Assembly: GCA_900543035.1 (NCBI GenBank)
Contig: UQPV01000024.1
Location: 1 to 37,832, forward strand
Direction: 5' to 3'
Origin: an uncultured Solobacterium sp.
GTDB taxonomy: Bacteria > Bacillota_I > Bacilli_A > Erysipelotrichales > Erysipelotrichaceae
Length of the DNA: 37,832 bases
Shown in pieces: positions 7,423 through 15,857 of the stretch (its first letter is position 1; every line of letters starts with the position of its first letter). The translations under genes were made by a program, and so were the position numbers. A model generated the notes under the pieces. The model worked only from the letters and a program-made list of their open reading frames with translations. It ran no database searches and was not told where the DNA came from.

Positions 7423-7977
7423 ATGGACGACATCAGAAGGATCAGAAGACGCATCAGCCGAAAGAGCAGGCAGAGAAGCCCGCATCGGCTGAGCCGCTGG
7501 TTCACCAAGGGCGTGATCGCAGTGATGGGGCTTTGCGTGGGCGGGCTCAGCTTCATGATCGCCCTGCGTCTGCAGATCCCTCAGGCACAGCAGGCCATGG
7601 ACTATTTCACCAGCCTGAACTGGAGCGACTATCTGCCCTTTGACACCTGGTTTCGTCAGGATGAGGTGCAGAGCGTCGCCAGCATGGGACAGTATGAGGC
7701 GGTGGGGGAGCATCGCTATCACAATGGCACCAATGAAGCTACGGCAGTGTGTGAGGGCATCATCGTGCACATCGAGGCGCAGAACGAGACATACTGTGTC
7801 ACCATGAAGAGCGATGACGGGGTGATGATCAACTTCGCCAACCTGCAGGAAGCCGCCGTACAGGAGGATGAGCGCATCCGCAGCGGTGCGGCCCTGGGCA
7901 CGTATCAGGAATATGTGGAGATCCGCTGCTTCAGGGATGGAGAGGAGATCGCGCTGGAGGACATGAGCGAAGGGTGA
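7423..7977 (+). CDS. SpoIVFA-like membrane protein with degenerate M23/LytM domain
   Basis: A 184-residue protein: a very basic N terminus with many arginines, one membrane helix (about 26-48) and a C-terminal domain (about 108-175) with the beta pattern of LytM/M23 peptidases but without their HxH and Asp zinc ligands. This is the build of SpoIVFA, which in Bacillus holds the SpoIVFB protease inactive in the outer forespore membrane. AGAGGTGA at 7411-7418 supports the ATG at 7423 over the one at 7402. Its stop codon overlaps the GTG start of the protease gene. The name rests on architecture plus position after minD; residues are weakly conserved. Confidence 0.75.
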   Translation: MDDIRRIRRRISRKSRQRSPHRLSRWFTKGVIAVMGLCVGGLSFMIALRLQIPQAQQAMDYFTSLNWSDYLPFDTWFRQDEVQSVASMGQYEAVGEHRYHNGTNEATAVCEGIIVHIEAQNETYCVTMKSDDGVMINFANLQEAAVQEDERIRSGAALGTYQEYVEIRCFRDGEEIALEDMSEG

Positions 7978-8729
7978 TCGGCCTGCTGCTGTGGGCGGCG
8001 ATGATGCTGTTCGCCTGGTTCAGCGGATGCTGGAAAGTGCTGCTGGCGATCTTCCTCATGATGAGCCTGCATGAAGCGGCGCACTGTCTGGCGGCCATGC
8101 TGGTGCATTGCCCGGTGCGCCGGGTGCGGATCTACCCCTTCGGGCTGTGCGCGCAGATCGATGAGATCAGCTATGTCAGCGTGGGCAGCGCGCTGTTCAT
8201 CCTGGCTGCCGGCCCATGCATGCATCTGCTGTTTCCGTTTCTGCTGCAGGCCATGGCGTCCTGTTCGCTCATCTCCGTATCCTTCGCCGGCTATCTGATG
8301 GAGATCAACCAGGCCATGCTGCTGTTCAACTTGCTGCCGGTGGTGCCGCTGGATGGCGGAAGGATCATGCAGACCCTGTTCCATCTGTGGCTGCCTTACG
8401 CAAAGGCGCAGCGGCTGGGTGTGCTGTGCTCGTTCGCGGCGCTGCCGGTGATCTTCCTCTCTGGCTGCATGCGCGATGCGGCGGGGATGATCACGCTGTT
8501 TGTCCTGTTCATCCAGGAGCTGATGCAGCACGCCCGCCTGACGGAAGAGCGCATGAGCTTTTACCGTTACCGGCTCTCCCATCCCTTTCTGGGCCGCCGC
8601 AAGGTCCACGCGCAGCACGACCTTTACCGCAACCGCACCAATTATCTGCAGGAGGGCACGCAGCTCATCGATGAGCGGACATGGCTGAAACGATTGTTTC
8701 ACTGCCGCAGCGGTCAAAATATGATATAA
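7974..8729 (+). CDS. SpoIVFB-like M50 site-2 protease
   Basis: A 251-residue intramembrane zinc metalloprotease. HEAAH at residues 33-37 gives the two His ligands and catalytic Glu, and NLLPVVPLDGG (119-129) is the NPxDG-type motif with the third ligand Asp127. The protein has about six hydrophobic segments. In Bacillus SpoIVFB cleaves pro-sigma K; here the substrate is unknown. The start is a GTG overlapping the preceding TGA (GTGA, 7974-7977), so translation is coupled to the SpoIVFA-like gene. It ends the mre-min operon. Confidence 0.85.
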   Translation: MIGLLLWAAMMLFAWFSGCWKVLLAIFLMMSLHEAAHCLAAMLVHCPVRRVRIYPFGLCAQIDEISYVSVGSALFILAAGPCMHLLFPFLLQAMASCSLISVSFAGYLMEINQAMLLFNLLPVVPLDGGRIMQTLFHLWLPYAKAQRLGVLCSFAALPVIFLSGCMRDAAGMITLFVLFIQELMQHARLTEERMSFYRYRLSHPFLGRRKVHAQHDLYRNRTNYLQEGTQLIDERTWLKRLFHCRSGQNMI

Positions 8730-8730
8730 T
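8722..8730 (+). promoter_or_regulatory. Extended -10 promoter of the lipoprotein gene
   Basis: TGATATAAT, an extended -10 box, overlaps the stop of the protease gene. No good -35 box is placed 16-18 bases upstream. The leader would be very short. Confidence 0.5.
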
Positions 8731-8749
8731 GCATCTGGTGGTGATGCGT

Positions 8750-9676
8750 ATGAAACTGGTGAAGATGACCCTGTGTCTGTGTCTTTCCCTGATGACGCTG
8801 TGCGGCTGCAGGGCGACGCACGATCAGGTGCTGGTCACCTGTTATCCGCTGCAGTATCTGGTCGAACAGATCGCGCAGGATCGAGTCAGCTGCGTGCTGC
8901 TCAGCGAGAATACCTTGATCCAGCGCGCGCAGATCCGCGACGACTATCAGGAACTGCTCGCCCAGAGCGATGCGCTCCTTTATCTGGGCGGGCTGGAATC
9001 ATATTATGAAGCGTATGCGGATGAGATCACGGACAGTAGGATCGAGCAGGTCAATCTGGTCGATCAGCTGGGAAACTTTCCGTTTCTTCGCTATGGCGAA
9101 AACAACGAGACGCAGCCATGGTATGCGGGAGATGCCTTTGACGATGTCGATATGTATTATTCCGATCCCACGCTGTGGATGGATGCGGTGACGATGTGCG
9201 GCATGGCTGCCTGCATCCGCGATTACCTCAGTGAGCGTTATCCGGCCTATGCCCAGGAGTTTGCGGATAATTATGATGCGTTGGAGATCGCGCTCTCCAG
9301 GCTGGATGCCCGCTATCAGCAGCTGCGGGAAAAGCAGATCCGCGTCGCGGTCATGACCCCGAATTTCGGCCATTGGCAGAACTATGGCATCCAGGTCTAT
9401 CCCGTCTGCCTCTCTCGCTATGGCGCATTGCCGGACGATGAGCAGCTTTCCGTGATCATCGAGACCTTGCGGGAAGAAGGCGTGCAGTATATGGCCATCG
9501 AGGAAAACCTGCCGCAGGATATGATCGATCTGCGCTTGCAGATCATCAATGAACTGGGACTGACCCCGGTCCCCCTCAACAATATCTCTTCGCTGAGCGA
9601 TGCGCAGCAGCGGGCGGGAAAGAATTACCTGACGCTGATGCAGGAGAACCTCAATGTGCTGCTCGGCCTGGAATGA
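8750..9676 (+). CDS. TroA/ZnuA-like metal-binding lipoprotein with degenerate ligands
   Basis: A 308-residue lipoprotein with a signal peptide and lipobox LCGC (Cys20). The fold pattern is that of the ABC transporter metal-binding proteins (TroA/ZnuA/AdcA): an early YPLQYLVEQIA, a long linking helix with a YPAYAQEFADNYDAL stretch, a TPNFGHW loop and an IEENLPQDM segment. The usual His ligands appear altered: the HDFEPS-like position is Asn-Thr-Leu-Ile and the HxWLDP position reads SDPTLWMD. GGTGGTGA at 8737-8744 supports the ATG at 8750. No ABC permease or ATPase gene is adjacent. It could bind another ligand or act as a helper lipoprotein. Confidence 0.7.
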   Translation: MKLVKMTLCLCLSLMTLCGCRATHDQVLVTCYPLQYLVEQIAQDRVSCVLLSENTLIQRAQIRDDYQELLAQSDALLYLGGLESYYEAYADEITDSRIEQVNLVDQLGNFPFLRYGENNETQPWYAGDAFDDVDMYYSDPTLWMDAVTMCGMAACIRDYLSERYPAYAQEFADNYDALEIALSRLDARYQQLREKQIRVAVMTPNFGHWQNYGIQVYPVCLSRYGALPDDEQLSVIIETLREEGVQYMAIEENLPQDMIDLRLQIINELGLTPVPLNNISSLSDAQQRAGKNYLTLMQENLNVLLGLE

Positions 9677-9679
9677 ACG

Positions 9680-9703
9680 GACGGACGATGATCCGTCTTT
9701 TTT
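9680..9703 (+). terminator. Intrinsic terminator after the lipoprotein gene
   Basis: Stem GACGGA with TCCGTC around a six-base loop, then six T residues. Confidence 0.8.
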
Positions 9704-9713
9704 GCGTCCGCTG

Positions 9714-9741
9714 TTTCAAGGCGGAACAAATGTGTTAAAAT
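9714..9741 (+). promoter_or_regulatory. Promoter of the polA operon
   Basis: -35 TTTCAA at 9714-9719, 16 bases, -10 TAAAAT at 9736-9741 with a TG extension (TGTTAAAAT). Confidence 0.6.
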
Positions 9742-9755
9742 AAGTACCGATAGAA

Positions 9756-9792
9756 AGGAGACCTGTCATCGACTGACAGGGTGATGAGATAT
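9756..9792 (+). promoter_or_regulatory. Hairpin between Shine-Dalgarno sequence and start of polA
   Basis: A strong AAGGAG (9755-9760) is followed at once by a perfect seven-pair hairpin: CCTGTCA (9762-9768), loop TCGAC, TGACAGG (9774-9780). GTG (9781), ATG (9784) and ATG (9793) follow in one frame. Folding of the hairpin would bring AAGGAG within a normal distance of GTG/ATG 9781-9784, while an unfolded leader leaves only the weaker GGTGATGAG near ATG 9793. This looks like a structure that could set the start or rate of translation. Confidence 0.6.
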
Positions 9793-12372
9793 ATGAGAAA
9801 ACTTCTGCTTCTGGATGGCAATTCGATGCTGTTCCGCGCCTATTATGCGACCGTGTACGGCCGCATGATGCGCACGGCCAACGGCATTCCCACCAATGCC
9901 GTGTTCGGCTTCGTGACCATGTTCCAAAAGGCGCTGGAACAGATCGAGCCCGACGGCGTGCTGGTCGCCTGGGATGCCGGCAAGCCGACCTTCAGGCATG
10001 AGGCATACCAGGAATACAAGGGCACGCGCAAAGCGCTGGATCAAGAGCTGATCGTGCAGTTTCCCATCGCCCGCGAGTTTCTCGATGCCTGCGGCGTAAA
10101 GCGCTATGAATGCGAAGGGATCGAGGCGGATGACATCATCGGTTCATTTGCGTCCGCGCACCCGGAGGTGTCCATCACCATCCTCTCGAGCGACCGCGAC
10201 TTATTGCAGCTCATCGACAAGACCACCGATGTGCTGCTCATGAAAAAAGGCATCAGCGAGATGCAGCTGATGGATCTGCAGGCGCTGCAGGACGCGTATG
10301 GCCTTCGTCCCGAGCAGATCATCGACCTCAAGGCGCTGATGGGCGATACGGCCGACAATATCCCCGGCGTGAAGGGCGTCGGGGAAAAGACCGCGCTCAA
10401 GCTGCTCAGCTGCTATGACAGCGTGGATGGCGTCTATGCGCATATCGACGAGGTCAAGGGAAAGCTGCGGGAGAAGCTGGAGGAGGGCAAGGAGAGCGCC
10501 ATGCTCTCGCGCTTTCTGGCCACGATCCGCCGCGATGCAGACATCCCCTTTGCGCTCGATGACCTCGCGTTTTCCGGCTTTGCGCCAAACGTCAATGAGT
10601 TCTACCGCAAATATGAGATGAAATCATTCCTGCAGCAGGAACATGCCGAACCGCTCGTCAAGCAGCACATCCGCTGTGTGGACCATATCGATGCCGACCT
10701 GTCTGCGGAAAACACCATCATCCTGGCGGACTGCGATAATGAGCATTATACCCGCAAGGCGCTCTATGGCTTTGCGCTGTACTGCCAGGGAGAGTGCTAT
10801 TACATCACGCTGGATGACGCCAGACGCGATGAACGCCTGCTGCGGTATCTGGCGCAGGATGAGCACAAGATCACCTACAATGCCAAGGAGTTTTATCATG
10901 CGGCCGCGCGCAGCGGCATCGCATGCAGTGATTTCGCCTTCGATCTGATGCTGGGCAGCTTTTTGCTGGACAGCTCGATCACCAGCTTCGAGCGCTTCCT
11001 GGATCATTATCAGATCCCCATGCCGCTGTCGATCGACGATGTCTATGGCAAGAAGGGCAAGGCGATACTGCCGGAGTTTGACCGCCAGTGCGCCTATATG
11101 GAAGCGCTGCTCGCCGGCATGGCTCCGATCGTCCCACAGATGAAGGAGAAGCTGCGCGAGGAAGGGATGTGGCCGCTGCTCACCACGCTGGAGATGCCCC
11201 TTTCCCGCATCTTGTTCAAGATGGAGCAGGAGGGCATCCACATCAGCGAAGACGTGCTCGATGAGATCGGAGAAGTCACCCATGCGCGCATGGAGGAAAA
11301 TGCCGCAAAGGTATATACATATGCCGGTCATGAGTTCAACATCAATTCCCCTAAGCAGCTGGGCATCGTGCTTTTCGATGAGCTCGGGCTCAAGTCTGGC
11401 AAGAAGCGCTCCACCGCGGTGGAGGTGCTGGAAAAGCTGCGCGATGTGCACCCGATCATCCCCTGTCTGCTCGATTACCGCAAGTATGCCAAGCTGTACA
11501 CCACATATGTGGTCGGACTGAAGAAGCACATCTCGCAAGATCAGCGCATCCACACCGTGTTCAATCAGGCGCTGGCGCAGACCGGCAGGCTGTCGAGCAG
11601 CGAACCGAACCTGCAGAACATCAGCGTGCGCGATGAAGAGGGACGGGAGATCAGAAAGGCCTTCGTGGCGGAGGAAGGGCATGTGTTCCTTTCGGCGGAC
11701 TACTCACAGATCGAGCTGCGCATGCTGGCGCACATGGCCGATGAGACCCAGATGATCGACGCGTTCAGCCATGGCAGCGACATCCATACCCGGACGGCTG
11801 CGCAGATCTTCGATGTCAGCGAGGATGAGGTAGACGCGTCCATGCGCCGCAGCGCCAAGACCGTCAATTTCGGCATCGTCTACGGACAGTCGGATTATGG
11901 GCTGAGCGAGCAGCTGGGCATCACCCGCAAAGAGGCGCACAGCTTCATCGAGAAATACTTCGCTTCTTATCCGAAGATCCACGCCTTCATGAATGACACG
12001 ATCGCCTTCTGCGAGGAGCATGGCTATGTGACGACGATGTTCCAGCGGCGGCGGTATATCCCAGAGATCAGCGACAAAAACTATATGATGAGGGAGTTTG
12101 GCAAACGCGCGGCCATGAATGCGCCGATCCAGGGCAGCGCTGCCGATCTCATCAAGATGGCGATGATCGCCATCGACAAGAAGATGCAGGAGGAGCAAGT
12201 GCGCTCCCGCATGATCCTGCAGATCCACGATGAGCTGATCTTTGATGTGCCTGAGGATGAGGTCGAGCAGATGATGCGCATCGTGAAGGAAGGCATGCAG
12301 AACGTCGTGAAGCTGAAGGTGCCCCTCGTCGCCAATGCGAGCATCGGCCGCACCTGGTATGAGGCGAAGTAG
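9793..12372 (+). CDS. polA: DNA polymerase I
   Basis: PolA fills gaps and removes RNA primers. The N-terminal 5'-3' exonuclease (about 1-290) has LLLLDGNSMLFRAYYA, GIEADDIIG, LSSDRDLLQL and MGDTADNIPGVKGVGEKTA. The middle domain has lost the 3'-5' exonuclease acids: the DxE site reads ADCDNEH and the NxxxD site is NAKEF, so proofreading is probably absent, as in Bacillus and Thermus. The polymerase domain has motif A (SADYSQIELR, about 633-643), motif B (RRSAKTVNFGIVYGQ) and motif C (QIHDE, about 810-814). Starts at 9784 or 9781 are possible; 9793 gives the common N terminus. Length 859, typical. First gene of polA-mutM-coaE-dnaB-dnaI. Confidence 0.95.
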   Translation: MRKLLLLDGNSMLFRAYYATVYGRMMRTANGIPTNAVFGFVTMFQKALEQIEPDGVLVAWDAGKPTFRHEAYQEYKGTRKALDQELIVQFPIAREFLDACGVKRYECEGIEADDIIGSFASAHPEVSITILSSDRDLLQLIDKTTDVLLMKKGISEMQLMDLQALQDAYGLRPEQIIDLKALMGDTADNIPGVKGVGEKTALKLLSCYDSVDGVYAHIDEVKGKLREKLEEGKESAMLSRFLATIRRDADIPFALDDLAFSGFAPNVNEFYRKYEMKSFLQQEHAEPLVKQHIRCVDHIDADLSAENTIILADCDNEHYTRKALYGFALYCQGECYYITLDDARRDERLLRYLAQDEHKITYNAKEFYHAAARSGIACSDFAFDLMLGSFLLDSSITSFERFLDHYQIPMPLSIDDVYGKKGKAILPEFDRQCAYMEALLAGMAPIVPQMKEKLREEGMWPLLTTLEMPLSRILFKMEQEGIHISEDVLDEIGEVTHARMEENAAKVYTYAGHEFNINSPKQLGIVLFDELGLKSGKKRSTAVEVLEKLRDVHPIIPCLLDYRKYAKLYTTYVVGLKKHISQDQRIHTVFNQALAQTGRLSSSEPNLQNISVRDEEGREIRKAFVAEEGHVFLSADYSQIELRMLAHMADETQMIDAFSHGSDIHTRTAAQIFDVSEDEVDASMRRSAKTVNFGIVYGQSDYGLSEQLGITRKEAHSFIEKYFASYPKIHAFMNDTIAFCEEHGYVTTMFQRRRYIPEISDKNYMMREFGKRAAMNAPIQGSAADLIKMAMIAIDKKMQEEQVRSRMILQIHDELIFDVPEDEVEQMMRIVKEGMQNVVKLKVPLVANASIGRTWYEAK

Positions 12373-12380
12373 GTGCGCGT

Positions 12381-13211
12381 ATGCCTGAGCTTCCTGAAGT
12401 ACAGACCGTGCTGGATACGCTGCATGCGCAGATGGGGCATGCGCGCATCTGTGATGTCCAGGTGAGATGGGCGCGCATCATCCACGGAGACCCGCAGACG
12501 TTCGCTTTGCTGGTCTGCGGACGGCGCATCGAAGATTATGCGCGGATCGGCAAATACCTCTGCTTCGATCTGGGCGATGTCTGGTGGATCGCCCATCTGC
12601 GCATGGAAGGAAAATTTTATCTGCAGCAGCCTTCTGCGCCGGTTGACGCGCGTCATGTGCATGTCATCTTCCAGCTGGAAGACGGCCGGGAGCTGCGCTA
12701 TCACGATACCCGCAAGTTTGGCCGCATGTACGCTTATCCCAAGCAAGGCAGCTTGCGGGAATGCCCTTGCTTTGCCCGTGTCGGAAAGGATGCGCTGGAT
12801 GAGACGCTGAGCGCTGATGAGCTGTATGCGCATCTGCATGCGCGCCGCATCACGCTCAAACAGGCGCTGCTCGATCAGCGCATCATCGCCGGCATCGGCA
12901 ACATCTATGCGGATGAGATCTGCTTTGCCGCAGGCCTGCATCCGCTGACGAAGGCTTACCGCCTGCGCAGGAAGGATGCTGAGGAACTGCTCGTCCAGGC
13001 CCGGCGCATCCTGAATGGGGCGATACGGGCCGGAGGAACGACCATCCGCAGCTACACGTCATCGCTGGGGGTGGACGGCCGCTTTCAGCTGCAGCTGAAG
13101 GTGCATGCGAAGAAAGGAGAGCCATGTCCTGTCTGCGGCAGTGAGATCATCAAGGTGCAGGCCGGCGGAAGAGGGACATATTATTGTGCGAAATGTCAGA
13201 AAAGAAGATGA
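12381..13211 (+). CDS. mutM: Formamidopyrimidine-DNA glycosylase
   Basis: MutM (Fpg) removes 8-oxoguanine and ring-opened purines and cuts the abasic site. The 276-residue protein begins PELPEVQT, with Pro2 as the catalytic nucleophile and Glu3; GKYL near residue 54 has the conserved lysine, and IAGIGNIYADEICF (about 172-185) is the helix-two-turn-helix. A C-terminal zinc finger has CPVCG (about 250-254) and CAKC (about 270-273), with the GGRGTYYC arginine. It starts eight bases after polA and its TGA overlaps the coaE ATG. Confidence 0.96.
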   Translation: MPELPEVQTVLDTLHAQMGHARICDVQVRWARIIHGDPQTFALLVCGRRIEDYARIGKYLCFDLGDVWWIAHLRMEGKFYLQQPSAPVDARHVHVIFQLEDGRELRYHDTRKFGRMYAYPKQGSLRECPCFARVGKDALDETLSADELYAHLHARRITLKQALLDQRIIAGIGNIYADEICFAAGLHPLTKAYRLRRKDAEELLVQARRILNGAIRAGGTTIRSYTSSLGVDGRFQLQLKVHAKKGEPCPVCGSEIIKVQAGGRGTYYCAKCQKRR

Positions 13212-13786
13212 AGAAGATTGCCCTGAGCGGGGTGATGGGCGCAGGCAAGTCCAGCGTGATCGCTGTCCTGAAGGAAGCGGGCATCCCGGTCTTTGACTGC
13301 GATGAGATCAACGCGCAGCTGCTCAGGCCGAAAGAAGCGGGCCATGCGGCGCTGCTTGAGCGCTATGGCAGCCGGTTCATCGACGCAAAAGGGGAGATCG
13401 ACCGGCAGGCGCTCAGCGATCACATGTTTGAGACGGCGGAGGGCCGGCGGGAAGTGGAAGCGATCCTGCACCCGCTCATCAAACAGCGCCTGCAGGAAGA
13501 GATGGCGCACTGCGGCAGCGAGATCGCCGTGGCGGAGGTGCCGCTGCTGTTTGAATGCGGCTGGCAGGATGCCTTTGACGAGACCTGGGTCGTGGCCGCG
13601 GATGAGGATATCCTGATCGCCAGGCTGAAGGGACGCGGGGTCAGTGAGCAGGAAGCCAGACGCCGGCTGGCCGCGCAGATGAGCCAGGAAGAAAAAATTG
13701 CTTTATGCGATGTCGTGTTATACAATAATGCTGACAGAGAATCATTGAAACGACAGGTGCTGTCCTGTCTGGAAAGGCATAGGTGA
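13208..13786 (+). CDS. coaE: Dephospho-CoA kinase
   Basis: CoaE phosphorylates dephospho-CoA in the last step of coenzyme A synthesis. The 192-residue protein has the P-loop GVMGAGKSS (7-15), DCDEINAQLL with the conserved DxD-like acidic pair near 29-32, and EVPLLFECGW near 110. The chosen ATG overlaps the mutM stop (ATGA, 13208-13211) and gives the common N terminus MKKIALSG; ATG at 13193 and GTG at 13184 are in frame but poorly supported. It is followed four bases later by dnaB. Confidence 0.94.
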   Translation: MKKIALSGVMGAGKSSVIAVLKEAGIPVFDCDEINAQLLRPKEAGHAALLERYGSRFIDAKGEIDRQALSDHMFETAEGRREVEAILHPLIKQRLQEEMAHCGSEIAVAEVPLLFECGWQDAFDETWVVAADEDILIARLKGRGVSEQEARRRLAAQMSQEEKIALCDVVLYNNADRESLKRQVLSCLERHR

Positions 13787-13790
13787 GCCG

Positions 13791-14933
13791 ATGAACAGAG
13801 AGGAAGGATGCACGATCATCCCCTGCCGGACGCTTTGCGAGCAGGATCATCAGGTGCTCAGCCTGCTGTATGGGCCGCTGATGGGCCATGAGGCGCTCGC
13901 GCTTTATGAGACGATGCTGGCGCTGGGCGCGGACGAGCATCTTCCCCATGATCATACGCCCTTCATCCTGCTGGGCTTCAGCGTCGATCGGGTGCATCAG
14001 CAGCGTCAGATCCTCGAGCGCTTCCTGCTGCTGCGCACGTACATGGATCCAAAGGATCAGTCTTATGTCTATCAGCTCTGCCCGCCTATGGAAGGCAATG
14101 CGTTTTTGCGCCATGAGGTGCTGGGCCGGCTGTATCTGAATCAGCTGGGGACAAAGGCTTATGAGGCAGCCCGTTTGCGCTTTGCGCAGGATGCGCGCGA
14201 TACGGAAAAGCTGGTGGAGATCAGTGCCGTGATGGATGCCGCCGAGACGTTTGCGGGCACGCAGGAGGAGGCATTCGTGCAGATGCGCCCGCAGCCTTCG
14301 GATCAGCAGCTGCCCTTTCGCTTCGATGTGTTCCTGCAGGGGCTGGAGCGGCGCTTTCCCGCTCGCTTGCAGACGCCGCAGAACATGCGGCTCATCGCCG
14401 AGCTCGCCTTGGCGCATGGGCTCAGCGAGGTGCAGATGCGCAGGCTGGTGAATCAGTGCATCAACCCGCGCACCGGCGTGTTCAATACGGAGCTGCTGCG
14501 CAAGAAGGCGCGCGGCGCGCATGCCGTCACCTCAGGGGAAGCACGCAATCCTTATGATATGGCGCCAGTGCTCTTCTTTCAGCAGAAGCAGCACGGCGTG
14601 GAGGTCTCCCGCAGCGACCGCCAGCTGATCGAATCGCTCATGACCCGCTATCATCTGCCGCGCGAGGTGGCCAACGTGCTCATCGAGACCGTGCTGGAAA
14701 AGACGAACCAGAGCTTTGCGCGGAACTATGTGGAAAAGGTCGCGTCCAGCTGGGTCCGCCTCGGCATCGATACGCTGGAGAAGGCGCAGAAGCAGGCGGC
14801 CGGAGAAAAGCAGGGAAGAGAGAGCGGCGGCGCATCGCTGCCGAAATGGTATGAACAAAGCGAAGAGCGCACGGATGCGCAGGTGGATGATGAAGCCATC
14901 GCGCGCATGCAGAAGGCGCTGAGGGGTGAGTAA
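13791..14933 (+). CDS. dnaB: Replication initiation and membrane attachment protein DnaB
   Basis: In Bacilli DnaB acts with DnaD and DnaI to load the replicative helicase at the origin and at stalled forks. The 380-residue protein has a DnaB/DnaD winged-helix N-terminal part and a C-terminal DnaB_2 part (about 265-320: SRSDRQLIESLMTRYHL, VLEKTNQSFARNYVEKVASSW). It ends in a polar, charged tail. The location between coaE and dnaI matches Bacillus gene order, which settles the identity. No nrdR or ytaF lies between. The stop abuts the dnaI start. It is not the helicase that is called DnaB in Escherichia coli. Confidence 0.9.
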   Translation: MNREEGCTIIPCRTLCEQDHQVLSLLYGPLMGHEALALYETMLALGADEHLPHDHTPFILLGFSVDRVHQQRQILERFLLLRTYMDPKDQSYVYQLCPPMEGNAFLRHEVLGRLYLNQLGTKAYEAARLRFAQDARDTEKLVEISAVMDAAETFAGTQEEAFVQMRPQPSDQQLPFRFDVFLQGLERRFPARLQTPQNMRLIAELALAHGLSEVQMRRLVNQCINPRTGVFNTELLRKKARGAHAVTSGEARNPYDMAPVLFFQQKQHGVEVSRSDRQLIESLMTRYHLPREVANVLIETVLEKTNQSFARNYVEKVASSWVRLGIDTLEKAQKQAAGEKQGRESGGASLPKWYEQSEERTDAQVDDEAIARMQKALRGE

Positions 14934-15845
14934 ATGGAAGAAGTATCCTTTAAGATCGAGATGAGCGAAGAGGCCAAGGCCGCAAGAGAAGCGCTGCTGA
15001 GCAAGCTGCGCCGCGATCCGCATGTGCAGGATTTCCTGCGTGCCAATCAGCTGGATGAATCATTCATCGACGCGCACAGCGGCATGCTGCAGCAATGGCT
15101 CGCCACGAAGACATATTGTGAACGGTGTCAGGGGCTGGCGTTCTGCGTCCATGAGCCCCAGGGCCACTACCTCGACCTGACTTATGACGGTGTCCTGACG
15201 TATGGACTGCGCGCTTGTGCGCATTATAATGATGAGCAGGCGCGTCTTCATCATCAGCGCCGCTACACCGTCATGGACTTCGGCCGTGACGATCTGCAGA
15301 TCGACCTCACCACCCTGGATGTCAGCAAGGAGAGCGCAGACTACAAAGAAGTCTATTTCGCGCTGATCGCGCATCTGCTGCAGGAACAGAAGACGCGCGG
15401 GATCTATCTGGCCGGGCCGCCCGGCGTAGGCAAGAGCTACCTGTGCATCGGCGTATGCAACTATTATGCCCGCAAGGGGCTCAGCTGCGCCTTCGTCAAT
15501 GTGCCCAGGCTCATCTCTCAGCTGAAGCTGCTGTTTTCCGACAGCGAGGCGATGGAGGAGATGCTCTCGCGCATCACGGATGCCGACATCGCGGTATTCG
15601 ATGATATCGGCGGGGAGAGCATGACCGCCTGGTCCAGGGATGAAGTGCTGCTCACGCTGCTCGATGCACGCATGAATCACCACCGTCTGACGTACTTCAC
15701 CAGCAATTATACGATGGAGGAACTGCAGGCGCGTTTCGCTGCTGCGCAAGGCCGTCAGAAAGAGGCCGTGGCGGCGCTGCGCGTGCTGGAAAGGGTGAAA
15801 GCGCTTAGTGTCGAAAAAAAGCTGAAAGGCCGTTCAAGAAGGTAA
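14934..15845 (+). CDS. dnaI: Primosomal helicase loader DnaI
   Basis: DnaI is the AAA+ loader that opens and loads the replicative helicase (DnaC). The 303-residue protein has an N-terminal helicase-binding region with a zinc site (Cys62, Cys65, Cys71, Cys95), then an AAA+ domain with Walker A GPPGVGKS (161-168), Walker B IAVFDDIGGE (219-228), sensor 1 YFTSNYT (about 250-256) and an arginine-rich end. GAGGGGTGAG in the last codons of dnaB serves as its ribosome binding site and the ATG follows the stop directly. It ends the replication/repair operon. Confidence 0.93.
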   Translation: MEEVSFKIEMSEEAKAAREALLSKLRRDPHVQDFLRANQLDESFIDAHSGMLQQWLATKTYCERCQGLAFCVHEPQGHYLDLTYDGVLTYGLRACAHYNDEQARLHHQRRYTVMDFGRDDLQIDLTTLDVSKESADYKEVYFALIAHLLQEQKTRGIYLAGPPGVGKSYLCIGVCNYYARKGLSCAFVNVPRLISQLKLLFSDSEAMEEMLSRITDADIAVFDDIGGESMTAWSRDEVLLTLLDARMNHHRLTYFTSNYTMEELQARFAAAQGRQKEAVAALRVLERVKALSVEKKLKGRSRR

Positions 15846-15857
15846 TTTTTTCTTGAA
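15833..15857 (+). promoter_or_regulatory. Hairpin at the dnaI end
   Basis: Eight-pair stem TTCAAGAA (15833-15840) with TTCTTGAA (15850-15857). There is no T tract after it, but the loop holds six T residues. The 3' arm shares bases with the -35 box of the pfkA promoter. It may slow or end read-through from dnaI. Confidence 0.4.
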
